NCBI GenBank assembly: GCA_041394185.1
Contig: JAWKIQ010000003.1
Coordinates: 62,001 to 126,000, forward strand
Length of the DNA: 64,000 bases
Source of the DNA: Acidimicrobiales bacterium
GTDB lineage: Bacteria; Actinomycetota; Acidimicrobiia; Acidimicrobiales; Poriferisodalaceae
Direction: 5' to 3'
Position numbers and translations under genes: made by a program. Position 1 is the stretch's first letter, and each line of letters starts with the position of its first letter. Below, one piece after another: positions 8,561 to 16,715 of the stretch. Under the pieces are notes generated by a model. That model saw nothing but the letters and a program-made list of their open reading frames with translations, did no database searches and was not told the origin of the DNA.

Positions 8561-9367
8561 TCAGGCCCGATGGCGGCGCAGCGACACCGACAGCGCCTCG
8601 ACAACGCCGCCGCCGATGGCCAACGCCTTGTCGGAGATCTCGTAGCAGTCGGTGTCGAGTCGGGGGTCGATGTCGGCGACCTTGAGCCCTGTCCACACCT
8701 GCGTACCGGCGGCGATCAGGCCTCTCACAACACCCTCGAACGGTGCCGACATCTGTTGACCGGCCACGTAGCCCATGCACTGGCCGGCCGCCACCCGCTC
8801 GCCTATGGCCACGTTCCATTCGGCAGCGCCGTCGGCGGGCGCCCTGACCACGCGCTCGGCTCCACGGCCTTCGACCACACCTGGGGTTCCGGTGTCAGGC
8901 TCGGCCGAGCCCGTCCACAACACCCGTCCCAGATGATGCCCCCGATTGGTCTCGACCACGGCGTGGCAATCGACACCGGCCTCGAACCCCGGTCCCAGCG
9001 CCACCACACACGGAGCATCGCCCACGTTCGTATCGATGTTGCGTTTGGCCATGCGAGCATCGACTACGGCAAAGGCCCCGTGGTCGCCGGGCAGTTCGGG
9101 CATCACAACCACCGATACAGCGCTCTCGTTTTCCGCCGAGGCCGCCGACGCGAAGTCGTTGTGCAGAACGGCGGCCAGCCCTTCGATCTCGACGCGGCCG
9201 TCCAGCACAGCTGTCGAGAACGACACGGTGCGCCTGACGGTCAGGGGGTGTGGCAACTCGAGCACCACCACGCGAAAACCCGAAGCAACCAGCCGCCAAA
9301 CCACGCCAGACGCCAGGTCGCCCCCACCGCGAACGATGCAGAGGTCGGAACTGAAGCCGTGCGTCAC
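8561..9367 (-). CDS. yqeB: YqeB-family (EF2563-like) molybdenum hydroxylase system protein
   Basis: This 268-residue protein begins with a Rossmann-like loop, IVRGGGDLASGVVWRL, and the family block VVVLELPHPLTVRRTVSFS. Its C-terminal half (about 165-260) contains APADGAAEWNVAIGERVAAG and SAPFEGVVRGLIAAGTQV, resembling a swivelling biotinyl/lipoyl-like fold. YqeB is a genomic marker of selenium-dependent molybdenum hydroxylase maturation, and finding it directly before YqeC supports both calls. Its exact function is unproven in the family. The pair appears to form a two-gene transcription unit, possibly continuing from the MFS gene 10 bases upstream. Confidence 0.85.
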   Translation of the reverse strand: MTHGFSSDLCIVRGGGDLASGVVWRLVASGFRVVVLELPHPLTVRRTVSFSTAVLDGRVEIEGLAAVLHNDFASAASAENESAVSVVVMPELPGDHGAFAVVDARMAKRNIDTNVGDAPCVVALGPGFEAGVDCHAVVETNRGHHLGRVLWTGSAEPDTGTPGVVEGRGAERVVRAPADGAAEWNVAIGERVAAGQCMGYVAGQQMSAPFEGVVRGLIAAGTQVWTGLKVADIDPRLDTDCYEISDKALAIGGGVVEALSVSLRRHRA

Positions 9368-9377
9368 GAGGTCAAGG

Positions 9378-10832
9378 CTAGTTCTGGGATCGCATCGCCT
9401 TGCGCAAGCTCTGGGTAGTCGCGAAACACCCGATCGCCAGCACCACCGAGATCGTCAACACGGCCGCCAGTCCATCGCCGATCGCCGCCGCTGTATCGGC
9501 GCCCACCGCTATGTCTTCACCGGCCAACAGGTCGCGAACGACCTCTACGTCACCCACCTGGTTGCCAACCACCCACAACAAGACGGCGCCGCCCACCGCA
9601 ACGGCGAAGGTGATGGCCATCGACCGGATGAACTGATGGGCCGAGTTGGTGCGGCCCATCTCGTTGCTGGCGCTGGTCGACTGCAACAAGCTGAGGCCAG
9701 CGTTGGTCAGTGCGCCCAACGACATACCCATGGCGAAGAAGGCCGCCAGGATGACGGGGAACGGCCAGTCGAACCACAACCCCAGGGCGGCAAAGAAGGT
9801 CGCCGGCACGATCAAGAAGCCTCCGATGGCGATGCCATCGACCTCGTCGATTCTGTCCAGGAGGCGAGACATCACTATCGCTGCGCCGGTCCAGCCGACG
9901 GTTACGAACAGCACCGTGAAGGCGGCGGCCGACTCCGACCAGCCTCGGGTCGCCTGGGCGTACAGCGGCAGGTATGCGTCGCTGATTCCGGCCATCATTA
10001 TCAGGCCCGCCGAAAGGTGGATTCGCCACATCGGGTCGCTGACCAGGTGCTGCCTGGCCAGCACTGGTTCGGGTTCGCGTCCCGAGTGCCGCCAATAGGC
10101 CACGGCCGCGGCCAGTGCTACCGCTGCACCCGCGGCGGCTCCCAGAGCCGTAACCCCCAGCAGCGACGTGGCCAGGATCGACGCAAAGACGAACAGGGCC
10201 ACGAACCCGATGCCGACCCAATCGGTCTCGATTCGCTGGGGACGTTCGCGGGTGCTGGGCAGACGATTCCAGCCCATCGCCAGGGCCAGCGAGGTCAGCG
10301 GTATCTGTATCCCGAATATCCAGCGCCAGTCGCCGAACGCCAGCACCAGACCCACCAGGGCAGGTCCGCCGAACCCCATGATTCCCCACACCACCGAGTT
10401 GGCGGCGAATGCGCGCGGGCGCAGCTCGGGCTCGTAGGCGAGACCCACCGAAGCCAGAACCACGGAGATCACGAGCCCACCGCCCAGGCCTTGCAGGACG
10501 CGGGCCGCTATCAGCGTCTCCATGGTTGGGGCGATGGTGGCAAGGATGCTTGAAACCAGGAACCAAACGACGGTGACCCTGAATGTGCGCCTGACCCCCA
10601 CCGCGTCTATGGCCGGGCCCGCCGCGATGCCGGCAACGGCCGACACGGCTAGATACGAGGTCAGCACCCAGGGCGACAGGGCGACCTTGCCGAGGTCTTC
10701 GGTAATGGAGGGCAACGCGCCCACCACCGCCAGGCCGTCGAAGGCCGCCAGCGCCATCACCGTGACATTGGCCAGGGTGACGGGCAACAGATCGGGCGAC
10801 CAGATGGTGCGGGCGGGTCTGGTTACTCCCAT
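9378..10832 (-). CDS. MFS drug-exporter-like transporter (DHA2-type)
   Basis: This integral membrane protein of 484 residues starts at MGVTRPARTIWSPDLLPVTL. Repeated hydrophobic helices include the first, VTLANVTVMALAAFDGLAVV, and LTSYLAVSAVAGIAAGPAID. Motif-A-like IDAVGVRRTF follows TM2, and GLGGGLVISVVLASVGLAYE resembles the antiporter motif C region. About 14 helices can be drawn, consistent with proton-coupled drug exporters, but the substrate is unknown. The frame is open for 91 further codons upstream, but that part overlaps the Cys-rich gene and is compositionally nonsense. The preferred ATG overlaps the upstream stop by 10 bases, suggesting coupling. Confidence 0.85.
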   Translation of the reverse strand: MGVTRPARTIWSPDLLPVTLANVTVMALAAFDGLAVVGALPSITEDLGKVALSPWVLTSYLAVSAVAGIAAGPAIDAVGVRRTFRVTVVWFLVSSILATIAPTMETLIAARVLQGLGGGLVISVVLASVGLAYEPELRPRAFAANSVVWGIMGFGGPALVGLVLAFGDWRWIFGIQIPLTSLALAMGWNRLPSTRERPQRIETDWVGIGFVALFVFASILATSLLGVTALGAAAGAAVALAAAVAYWRHSGREPEPVLARQHLVSDPMWRIHLSAGLIMMAGISDAYLPLYAQATRGWSESAAAFTVLFVTVGWTGAAIVMSRLLDRIDEVDGIAIGGFLIVPATFFAALGLWFDWPFPVILAAFFAMGMSLGALTNAGLSLLQSTSASNEMGRTNSAHQFIRSMAITFAVAVGGAVLLWVVGNQVGDVEVVRDLLAGEDIAVGADTAAAIGDGLAAVLTISVVLAIGCFATTQSLRKAMRSQN

Positions 10833-11152
10833 TCGGCGGCTGTCATGTCGAGGTATCGGCCGCGGGCCAGCGCGGGTGTGAACCTGCGACCCTCCCATTT
10901 CAACCCGGCCGCGTTGAGCTTCTCTGACACTTCCCACCAAGGTAGTCGGCCCTCGTCCCCAAACCGGCGAAGCGCATCGACAACCCGCTGTCGCTCTGCG
11001 GCGCGGCGAGCCTCCCGCGCTGCAACCTCTTCGGCCACCCGCTGTTCTGCGACCCTCTCGGCAGCGCCGGTGGTCTGAAAACAGAGGCGACAAAAGCCGG
11101 CCCACCAGGCACGGTCGTCACACGCAGGGTTTTTGCAGGTCTTCGTCGCCAT
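10823..11152 (-). CDS. Small Cys-rich putative DNA-binding protein
   Basis: This 109-residue protein of unknown function has an N-terminal CKNPACDDRAWWAGFCRLC, a possible zinc-binding knuckle (C-x4-C-x9-C-x2-C). An Arg/Ala/Glu-rich helix (about 30-65) follows. The C-terminal part WWEVSEKLNAAGLKWEGRRF resembles the LNxxGxxxxxGxxFTxxxV pattern of winged-helix regions in large serine recombinases. GAGAG lies just before the ATG. It precedes the MFS gene and overlaps it, so it could be a local regulator. That role is inference from position and composition only. Confidence 0.62.
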   Translation of the reverse strand: MATKTCKNPACDDRAWWAGFCRLCFQTTGAAERVAEQRVAEEVAAREARRAAERQRVVDALRRFGDEGRLPWWEVSEKLNAAGLKWEGRRFTPALARGRYLDMTAAEWE

Positions 11153-11216
11153 GAGCTCTCACCAGTCTGGCGATCCGGTCGGCTCACCACACCATCGCTC
11201 AAGCACAGCCCCTGGC

Positions 11217-12233
11217 TCAGGCGCCAGACCTGGGCACCTCCACGGCCTCGCCGAAGCGATACGCCCAGCCCTGGGTGTCGGTCAGGATGTAGCCGTCGTT
11301 GGTGGCCAACACGTCAGCGCCCAGAAAGTCGAGGCCAGACAGTGACACCGCGCCAACGCCTGGCCAGTACGAGATGCGCCCACAGCTGGCTCCGAACGGG
11401 ATCGATCCCTGAAACTGAGCATTGCCGAACAAGAAGGTGCCGCCGTCCGCGCCCAACTGCAGATATCCGCCAGGGCTGGCGATCATGTCGACGATCGGTT
11501 CGTCGGGGGTGACGCCCATACCGGGAAGGCTCCCCATGAACGGGGCATCACCGAAGGCGAACATTCCTCCGTCTGCGCCAACCATGGTGTACCCCTCACC
11601 GGTGGAAGATGGGGCCATGCCAACTATGGGTGCAGCCAGTTGGGCGCCGGTGCCGGCGAGCGCACCCGGCACGCTTCCGTGGAAACCGGCGGCACCGAAG
11701 GCGAAAATGCCGCCATCTTCGGCGAACAACCAATACCCATCGCCGGCCACGGTGGCCACCCCGCCCTTCACCGGCAGGGCCGGCACCACATCCAGTTGCT
11801 CCAGGTCGCCGAAGAACCCCGCATCGCCGAACGGAAACACGCGCCCGGCCGAGGTGAACATCCAGTAGCCCTGGCTGGTCGCAGTCCAGCTGATGCCCAC
11901 GATCGATTCTCCGTCGGCCAGTATCGGATTGATCGTTCCCCACCAGGCGGTGCCATCGAAACGAGCTGCAGGTGCGGGCTCGGCGCCGCTCAGCCCGATG
12001 AAGTGCCGGTAGCCCGCAGCGCCCACCCACATGACGACGGTTTCGTCAGGAGCGATGGCCATGTCGGTGACATCGAAGACCGGAACACCGTGGGTCAGCT
12101 GATCCAGTCTCAAGTCGGCGCACTGCAAAGGCGCAGCAGCTGCGGGTTTGACGGCCGCCAAGGTGGCCACCGTCACCAACAAAGTCATGCACGCCGCAAG
12201 CACCGTGCCGCGCCTGATGGTGTGGGTGCTCAT
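11217..12233 (-). CDS. Secreted DGGxFxFG-repeat protein
   Basis: This 338-residue protein has a clear signal peptide (LAACMTLLVTVATLAAV, cleavage near AAAA). It carries about five imperfect repeats of roughly 40-45 residues with the core GYWxxxxDGGxFxFGxAxFxGS, for example GYWLFAEDGGIFAFGAAGF and GYTMVGADGGMFAFGDAPF. These repeats probably form a beta-propeller-like fold; I know of no assigned function. It follows tadC by 48 bases on the same strand and may be cotranscribed with the Tad locus, which would suggest a cell-surface or pilus-related role. Related repeats occur at 30610-32478 and 55272-57590. Confidence 0.85.
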   Translation of the reverse strand: MSTHTIRRGTVLAACMTLLVTVATLAAVKPAAAAPLQCADLRLDQLTHGVPVFDVTDMAIAPDETVVMWVGAAGYRHFIGLSGAEPAPAARFDGTAWWGTINPILADGESIVGISWTATSQGYWMFTSAGRVFPFGDAGFFGDLEQLDVVPALPVKGGVATVAGDGYWLFAEDGGIFAFGAAGFHGSVPGALAGTGAQLAAPIVGMAPSSTGEGYTMVGADGGMFAFGDAPFMGSLPGMGVTPDEPIVDMIASPGGYLQLGADGGTFLFGNAQFQGSIPFGASCGRISYWPGVGAVSLSGLDFLGADVLATNDGYILTDTQGWAYRFGEAVEVPRSGA

Positions 12234-12281
12234 GACAAGTCCATCGGCACCTAAGAACGATTCCTGGAGAACGCGAATAGC

Positions 12282-13232
12282 TCAGCCGCCGAAGGTGTCG
12301 GCGATGCGGAACACGGCAGGCCCGAGGATGATGATGAACAGCGTCGGCAAGATGCACACGATCATCGGGAAGATGACCTTCACAGGTATTGCAGCGGCCT
12401 TGGTCTCGGCTCGCTGGCGGCGGCGCTCGCGCAGCTCACCCGCCTGGGTCCGAAGCACCTGGGCCAGCGGTATGCCGTGCTCGTCTGCCTGGCGCAGCGC
12501 CAGGACGAACCGGCGAAGGTCGTCGACGTCGGTTCTGGCCAGCAGCGAGTCGAAGGCCTCGCGCCTGGCCAAGCCCAACTGGATGTCCTGGAGCACGCGC
12601 AAGAACTCTTCGGCCAGTGGCCCGGTACCGGTTTCGGCATAGCGGGCGATGGCTCCGTCGAACCCCAGCCCGGCCTCGACGCTGATGGTGACCTGGTCGA
12701 TTGCGTCGGCCAGCGACCGGCGAATGATGTCCTGCCTGGCTTCGGCAGTTCGGCTCAACATCAGATCTGGAGCTTGATACCCGAACAGCACCACTACTGC
12801 GGCGACGACGACGTTGGTGGTGGTCAACCCTCCGAGCAGCGTCACCAGGGCCAAGGCCACCGAAACCATGCCCAACAAGAGCTTGGCGGTCAGTACCCGC
12901 TCGACCGGCCAGGCCGTGGGCGATCCGGCCAGGGCCACCTTGCGGTCGAGGCTGGCGATCATGCCGGCGGGGCTGAAGCGCCTGACCTTGCGGGCTATCG
13001 ATGCCGCGATCGGCCCGACCACACGCTCTTCTGCAGACCGCGTCAACAGCAGCTGGTGCAGGTCGACGGTGGTTGCGCTCTGCAGGTGGCGCGAGGCCTC
13101 TTTCTTAGAGCCGCCCGACAGGGCCCACCACATGACAGGAATTGCAGTGGCGACCAGGGCGGCCCCGGCCAGGACGAGCATGTCAGAGCCCGAGGGAAAC
13201 AGCGAGGTCGCGGAGGTGAAGTAGTCGCCCAT
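12282..13232 (-). CDS. tadC: TadC-like pilus assembly membrane protein
   Basis: This 316-residue type II secretion F-family platform protein has an N-terminal TM segment (MLVLAGAALVATAIPVMWWA), two central helices (LLLGMVSVALALVTLLGGLT) and a C-terminal TM. The cytoplasmic four-helix domain reads DAIDQVTISVEAGLGFDGAI and GIPLAQVLRTQAGELRERRR. With the TadB domain it should form the inner-membrane platform on which CpaF drives Flp pilin polymerisation. It begins one base after the tadB stop and is the last assembly gene of the operon. Confidence 0.92.
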   Translation of the reverse strand: MGDYFTSATSLFPSGSDMLVLAGAALVATAIPVMWWALSGGSKKEASRHLQSATTVDLHQLLLTRSAEERVVGPIAASIARKVRRFSPAGMIASLDRKVALAGSPTAWPVERVLTAKLLLGMVSVALALVTLLGGLTTTNVVVAAVVVLFGYQAPDLMLSRTAEARQDIIRRSLADAIDQVTISVEAGLGFDGAIARYAETGTGPLAEEFLRVLQDIQLGLARREAFDSLLARTDVDDLRRFVLALRQADEHGIPLAQVLRTQAGELRERRRQRAETKAAAIPVKVIFPMIVCILPTLFIIILGPAVFRIADTFGG

Positions 13233-13233
13233 G

Positions 13234-15222
13234 TCAGAAGTCCAACTTGATGATGCTCTTGAGCCACGCCGCGCCGGCCACCATCAGGAACGCGCCGAAC
13301 GCCAACAACATCTGGCCTCCGGTTCGTCCGGTCAGTTCGCCCAGATAGTCAGGCGTCGTGAACATCATCAGTCCTCCAACACAGAACGGCAGGGCCATCA
13401 TCACGCCCGCCGAGATACGTCCATCTGCACTCAAGGCCGCGATCTGGCCCTTCAGTCGCTGACGATCGCGGATGGTCGCCCCGACGTTGTCCAGCACCTC
13501 GCCGAGGTCACCACCCACCTCGCGGTGGATTTCGACGGCCTGCACCACCCAACGGAAGTCGTCGTTGTCCAGACGGTCGGCCATGGCGCGCAGCGCGTCG
13601 CCCACGTCGCGACCCAACCGGATCTCACCGGTTACCCGCCGAAACTCGTGGCTGGTTGGTTCGTCAGACTCGCGACCCACCGCGTCGATGCTCTGCAACA
13701 TGCCGTGACCGACCCTCAGGTTCGAAGCCATCAGCTGCAGCGTCGATCCGAGCTGGTCGGCAAACGCGTTTCGTGTCTTGGCCACCTTCAGCTTCAGCAA
13801 CGAGCGCGCCAGCAATGGTACGAACGCAGAGGCGACGAGGCCCAGCACGGGTCCGGCGGCAACGGTGACGCCGGCCATGACGCCCATGGCAACGCCCAGC
13901 ACCGCCACCAGCCACTCGCCGACTCGAAGCGACGAGCCAGACTGCTCCAGCATCGACGCAATCGCGTTCTTGCGACCGGACCTGGCCAGGCCCGATTCGG
14001 CCAGGTCCGACAGTCTGCGCGTCATCTCACGAGGTGACGGCTTGCTGCGCCGAGCCAGCATCGGCCGCGCCGGCCTGTTCCGGTTGGGGTTGGGCCAGGC
14101 GATGACGATTGCAGCCAGGAACACGGCGGCCGCTACCGAGCCCAGACCATACGGAAGGGCGCGGTCACCAAACATCGCTGTCGGAGCCTCGGCAACAGTC
14201 GGCACCACCGACGGCCGGTTGACCAGCTCGGGAACCGCGGCGCGGCTGCCCGCATCACTGCGGGGCAGACCTGTGACTTCCTCGTCGAGTTCGACGTAGG
14301 TGCGGCGCAGCCCGTTGTCTCCGCGAACCACAACGTAGAAGCCACCGGCCGGCTCGTCGAAGCTCACGACGAACCGGTTTCCCAGACGGTCGCCTATGTC
14401 GACGAAAACGTCGCTCAGCGCCGCTGGGTCTGCCACCGACCAGACCTGTCCTTCTCGGGCCAGAGCAGCCAGGGTGCCAGGGTCGGCATCTGTGCTCTGC
14501 AGCGATACGACCTCGACCGAAGCGTCAACCGCCGCGCTGGCCGCGGTGGCATCGGCCAGAGTGGCAGTGCTGTTGGTGTCGCCGCCGTCCGAGAACACGA
14601 CCACCACCCGCGAGGTTGCAGATGTGGTGCCGATGACCTGCGACGAGGTCACCAGACCATCGAAGAGAGCCGTGGGACCATCACCCGAAAGCGAGGCGAG
14701 CGCTGCCTGAACCACCGACAGATCCGACGTCGGCTGCACCAACACCAGGGGCTGTTCGGCGAACGACACGACGCCGATCAACGTTCCCTCTGGCACCGAA
14801 TCGACGAAGCGCGCGGCTGCGGTCACGGCCTGCTCCAGCACCGGCCCTGCGGTCGATCCCGAGACGTCCATGGCCAACACCACGGCCAGGTCGTCGCCGC
14901 GCGGCCTGGCCACGTTGGCCACCACGTAGTTACCGTCGACTATCACGCCGACCGAACTCGGGTCGAGGCGTTGGCCCGCCACCTCGGGTGGAATCGACAC
15001 CTCCAGCGTCATGCGCCCGTCGACTGTTTCGATCGACGACACCACCGCACCGGCCGGTGGCGCCACCTCGTCGACCGGTTCTACGGCCACTGTGTCGGCG
15101 GGTGGCGGCTCCTGGGCCGACGCCACGCCCGGCGAACCGATCGAGCCGGCCATGGCAAACACCACCGTGATGGCCAACGCAGCTGCGGTAACTGAATTCT
15201 TTTGAGCCCGCATCGAAGTCAC
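13234..15222 (-). CDS. tadB: vWA-domain/TadB fusion, pilus assembly platform protein
   Basis: This 662-residue fusion carries a signal peptide (about 1-36) and a von Willebrand A domain (about 95-290) with the MIDAS motif LAMDVSGSTAG and GDGPTALFDG. A TM helix near 355 (GLGSVAAAVFLAAIVIAWP) leads to TadB-type sequence with two more TM segments and the T2SSF domain containing NLRVGHGMLQSIDAVGRESD and EVGGDLGEVLDNVG. Ordinary TadB is about half this length. The vWA part would sit outside the membrane and could bind pilins or matrix with a metal ion. The start at GTG 15222 could instead be ATG 15213, which has GAGGTGA just upstream. Spacing to cpaF is 6 bases. Confidence 0.92.
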   Translation of the reverse strand: MTSMRAQKNSVTAAALAITVVFAMAGSIGSPGVASAQEPPPADTVAVEPVDEVAPPAGAVVSSIETVDGRMTLEVSIPPEVAGQRLDPSSVGVIVDGNYVVANVARPRGDDLAVVLAMDVSGSTAGPVLEQAVTAAARFVDSVPEGTLIGVVSFAEQPLVLVQPTSDLSVVQAALASLSGDGPTALFDGLVTSSQVIGTTSATSRVVVVFSDGGDTNSTATLADATAASAAVDASVEVVSLQSTDADPGTLAALAREGQVWSVADPAALSDVFVDIGDRLGNRFVVSFDEPAGGFYVVVRGDNGLRRTYVELDEEVTGLPRSDAGSRAAVPELVNRPSVVPTVAEAPTAMFGDRALPYGLGSVAAAVFLAAIVIAWPNPNRNRPARPMLARRSKPSPREMTRRLSDLAESGLARSGRKNAIASMLEQSGSSLRVGEWLVAVLGVAMGVMAGVTVAAGPVLGLVASAFVPLLARSLLKLKVAKTRNAFADQLGSTLQLMASNLRVGHGMLQSIDAVGRESDEPTSHEFRRVTGEIRLGRDVGDALRAMADRLDNDDFRWVVQAVEIHREVGGDLGEVLDNVGATIRDRQRLKGQIAALSADGRISAGVMMALPFCVGGLMMFTTPDYLGELTGRTGGQMLLAFGAFLMVAGAAWLKSIIKLDF

Positions 15223-15228
15223 CTCAGC

Positions 15229-16713
15229 TCATCCCCCAACACCCAACCGGTCGCGCCATCCGCCCAACTCGTTGGTGAGCGCAGCGTCTGCCCCGAGGCC
15301 TCCCTGGAACAGATTCGAGGCGAAGGTGATGCCCTGGTCGGCAAGGCGCTGACCGAACTGGGGGCGCAAGCCCGTGGGTTCCAGAGTTGCATTGACCCGG
15401 CCGTTTTCATCGGTGCCGCTGCCGTACTCGAGCTCGAATAGGTCGGTGAGGGTCACCACCTCGCCCTCCAGGCCGTTCACCTCGCTTATCTTCACGATCC
15501 GGCGACTGCCGTCGCGGAGCCTGCCGATCTGCACGATCAGGTCCAGAGCCGAGGCGATCTGCTCGCGAATCGCTCGCACTGGCAGGTCGATGCCGCTCAT
15601 CAGAACCATCGTCTCGAGGCGGCTTATCGCATCGCGCGGGCTGTTCGCATGCAGGGTCGACAACGAACCCTCGTGGCCCGTGTTCATGGCCTGCAACATG
15701 TCGAGCGCTTCGCCAGCACGAACCTCGCCGACGATGATGCGGTCGGGGCGCATACGCAGGGCGTTACGAACAAGGTCTCGGATGCTGATGGCACCCTTGC
15801 CCTCGATGTTGGGCGGCCGGCTCTCCAGACGCACCACGTGGGTCTGGGCCAGCCGCAGTTCGACGGCATCCTCGACGGTCACCAGGCGTTCGTCGCCAGG
15901 AATGAAAGACGAGACGATGTTCAGCAAGGTCGTCTTGCCCGAGCCGGTGCCCCCGCTGACCAGCACGTTCAGCCGACCCCGAACGCACCCCTCGAGGAAG
16001 TCGACCACCTCGCGACTGGCAGATCCATTGGCCACGAGATCGTCGGCGGTCAAGGCGCGCTTCGCGAACTTTCGGATGGTCAGGGCCGGTCCGTCGACGG
16101 CCAGCGGCGGAATGATCGCATTGACGCGGCTGCCGTCGGGCAGTCGAGCGTCGACCATCGGCGAGCTTTCGTCTACGCGGCGCCCGACTCGGGCGACTAT
16201 GCGCTCGATGACCCGGCGCAGATGCTCGTCGGTCAGGTACCGCTGTTCTGATTGGGTGAGACGGCCGTTGCGCTCGACGAAGATCCGCTGCGTGCCGTTG
16301 ACCATGATCTCGGTCACCGCCTCGTCGGCGAGCATGTCGTCGATCGGCCCATGGCCGAGCACATCGGCACAGATCTGCTCGACCACCATGGCGCGCTCGT
16401 CGCCGGTGAGGGCCGACGCTTCGGCCTCGAGCACCTCGGTCAACTCCTTGCCGACCAGCTCGCGCAGCTCGCCCTCGTCGAGGTCGGGGTCGAACAGTCT
16501 CGACCCGAGCCGATCGAACAGCGCCGCCTGAGCGCGTGCCTTCAGAACCCCGAACGGGTCGACGGCGTTGTTTTCTCTAGCGCGGTCGGTGGCCGCCTGC
16601 TTGGGGTCCTTGGCCTTGCCCGCAGGCGCCTTTCCGATGGGCGCCAGGCCAACGGGCACCAGGCCGGTGGGTTCAGTGCCGTTGGCAGCCTTCAAACGAT
16701 CCGAAAGACTCAT
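15229..16713 (-). CDS. cpaF: TadA/CpaF pilus assembly ATPase
   Basis: This 494-residue cytoplasmic secretion ATPase has an N-terminal domain containing VEQICADVLGHGPIDDMLAD and an all-family EIMVNGTQRIFVERNGRL. The RecA-like core carries Walker A SGGTGSGKTTLLN (about residue 255), an Asp box around RLVTVEDAVELRL, the Walker B region RPDRIIVGEVRAGEALDMLQ and the His box TGHEGSLSTLHANS. It powers both assembly and, in some Tad systems, retraction of Flp pili. AGGAGA at the end of cpaE serves as its ribosome-binding site. An extended Ala/Lys/Pro-rich N-terminus of about 60 residues precedes the conserved part. Confidence 0.96.
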   Translation of the reverse strand: MSLSDRLKAANGTEPTGLVPVGLAPIGKAPAGKAKDPKQAATDRARENNAVDPFGVLKARAQAALFDRLGSRLFDPDLDEGELRELVGKELTEVLEAEASALTGDERAMVVEQICADVLGHGPIDDMLADEAVTEIMVNGTQRIFVERNGRLTQSEQRYLTDEHLRRVIERIVARVGRRVDESSPMVDARLPDGSRVNAIIPPLAVDGPALTIRKFAKRALTADDLVANGSASREVVDFLEGCVRGRLNVLVSGGTGSGKTTLLNIVSSFIPGDERLVTVEDAVELRLAQTHVVRLESRPPNIEGKGAISIRDLVRNALRMRPDRIIVGEVRAGEALDMLQAMNTGHEGSLSTLHANSPRDAISRLETMVLMSGIDLPVRAIREQIASALDLIVQIGRLRDGSRRIVKISEVNGLEGEVVTLTDLFELEYGSGTDENGRVNATLEPTGLRPQFGQRLADQGITFASNLFQGGLGADAALTNELGGWRDRLGVGG

Positions 16714-16715
16714 CG

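Noticed and set aside
10833..11105. 91-codon N-terminal extension of the MFS transporter
   Set aside because: It is Arg/Gly-rich, overlaps the Cys-rich gene and would place a long basic tail before TM1 with no family precedent.
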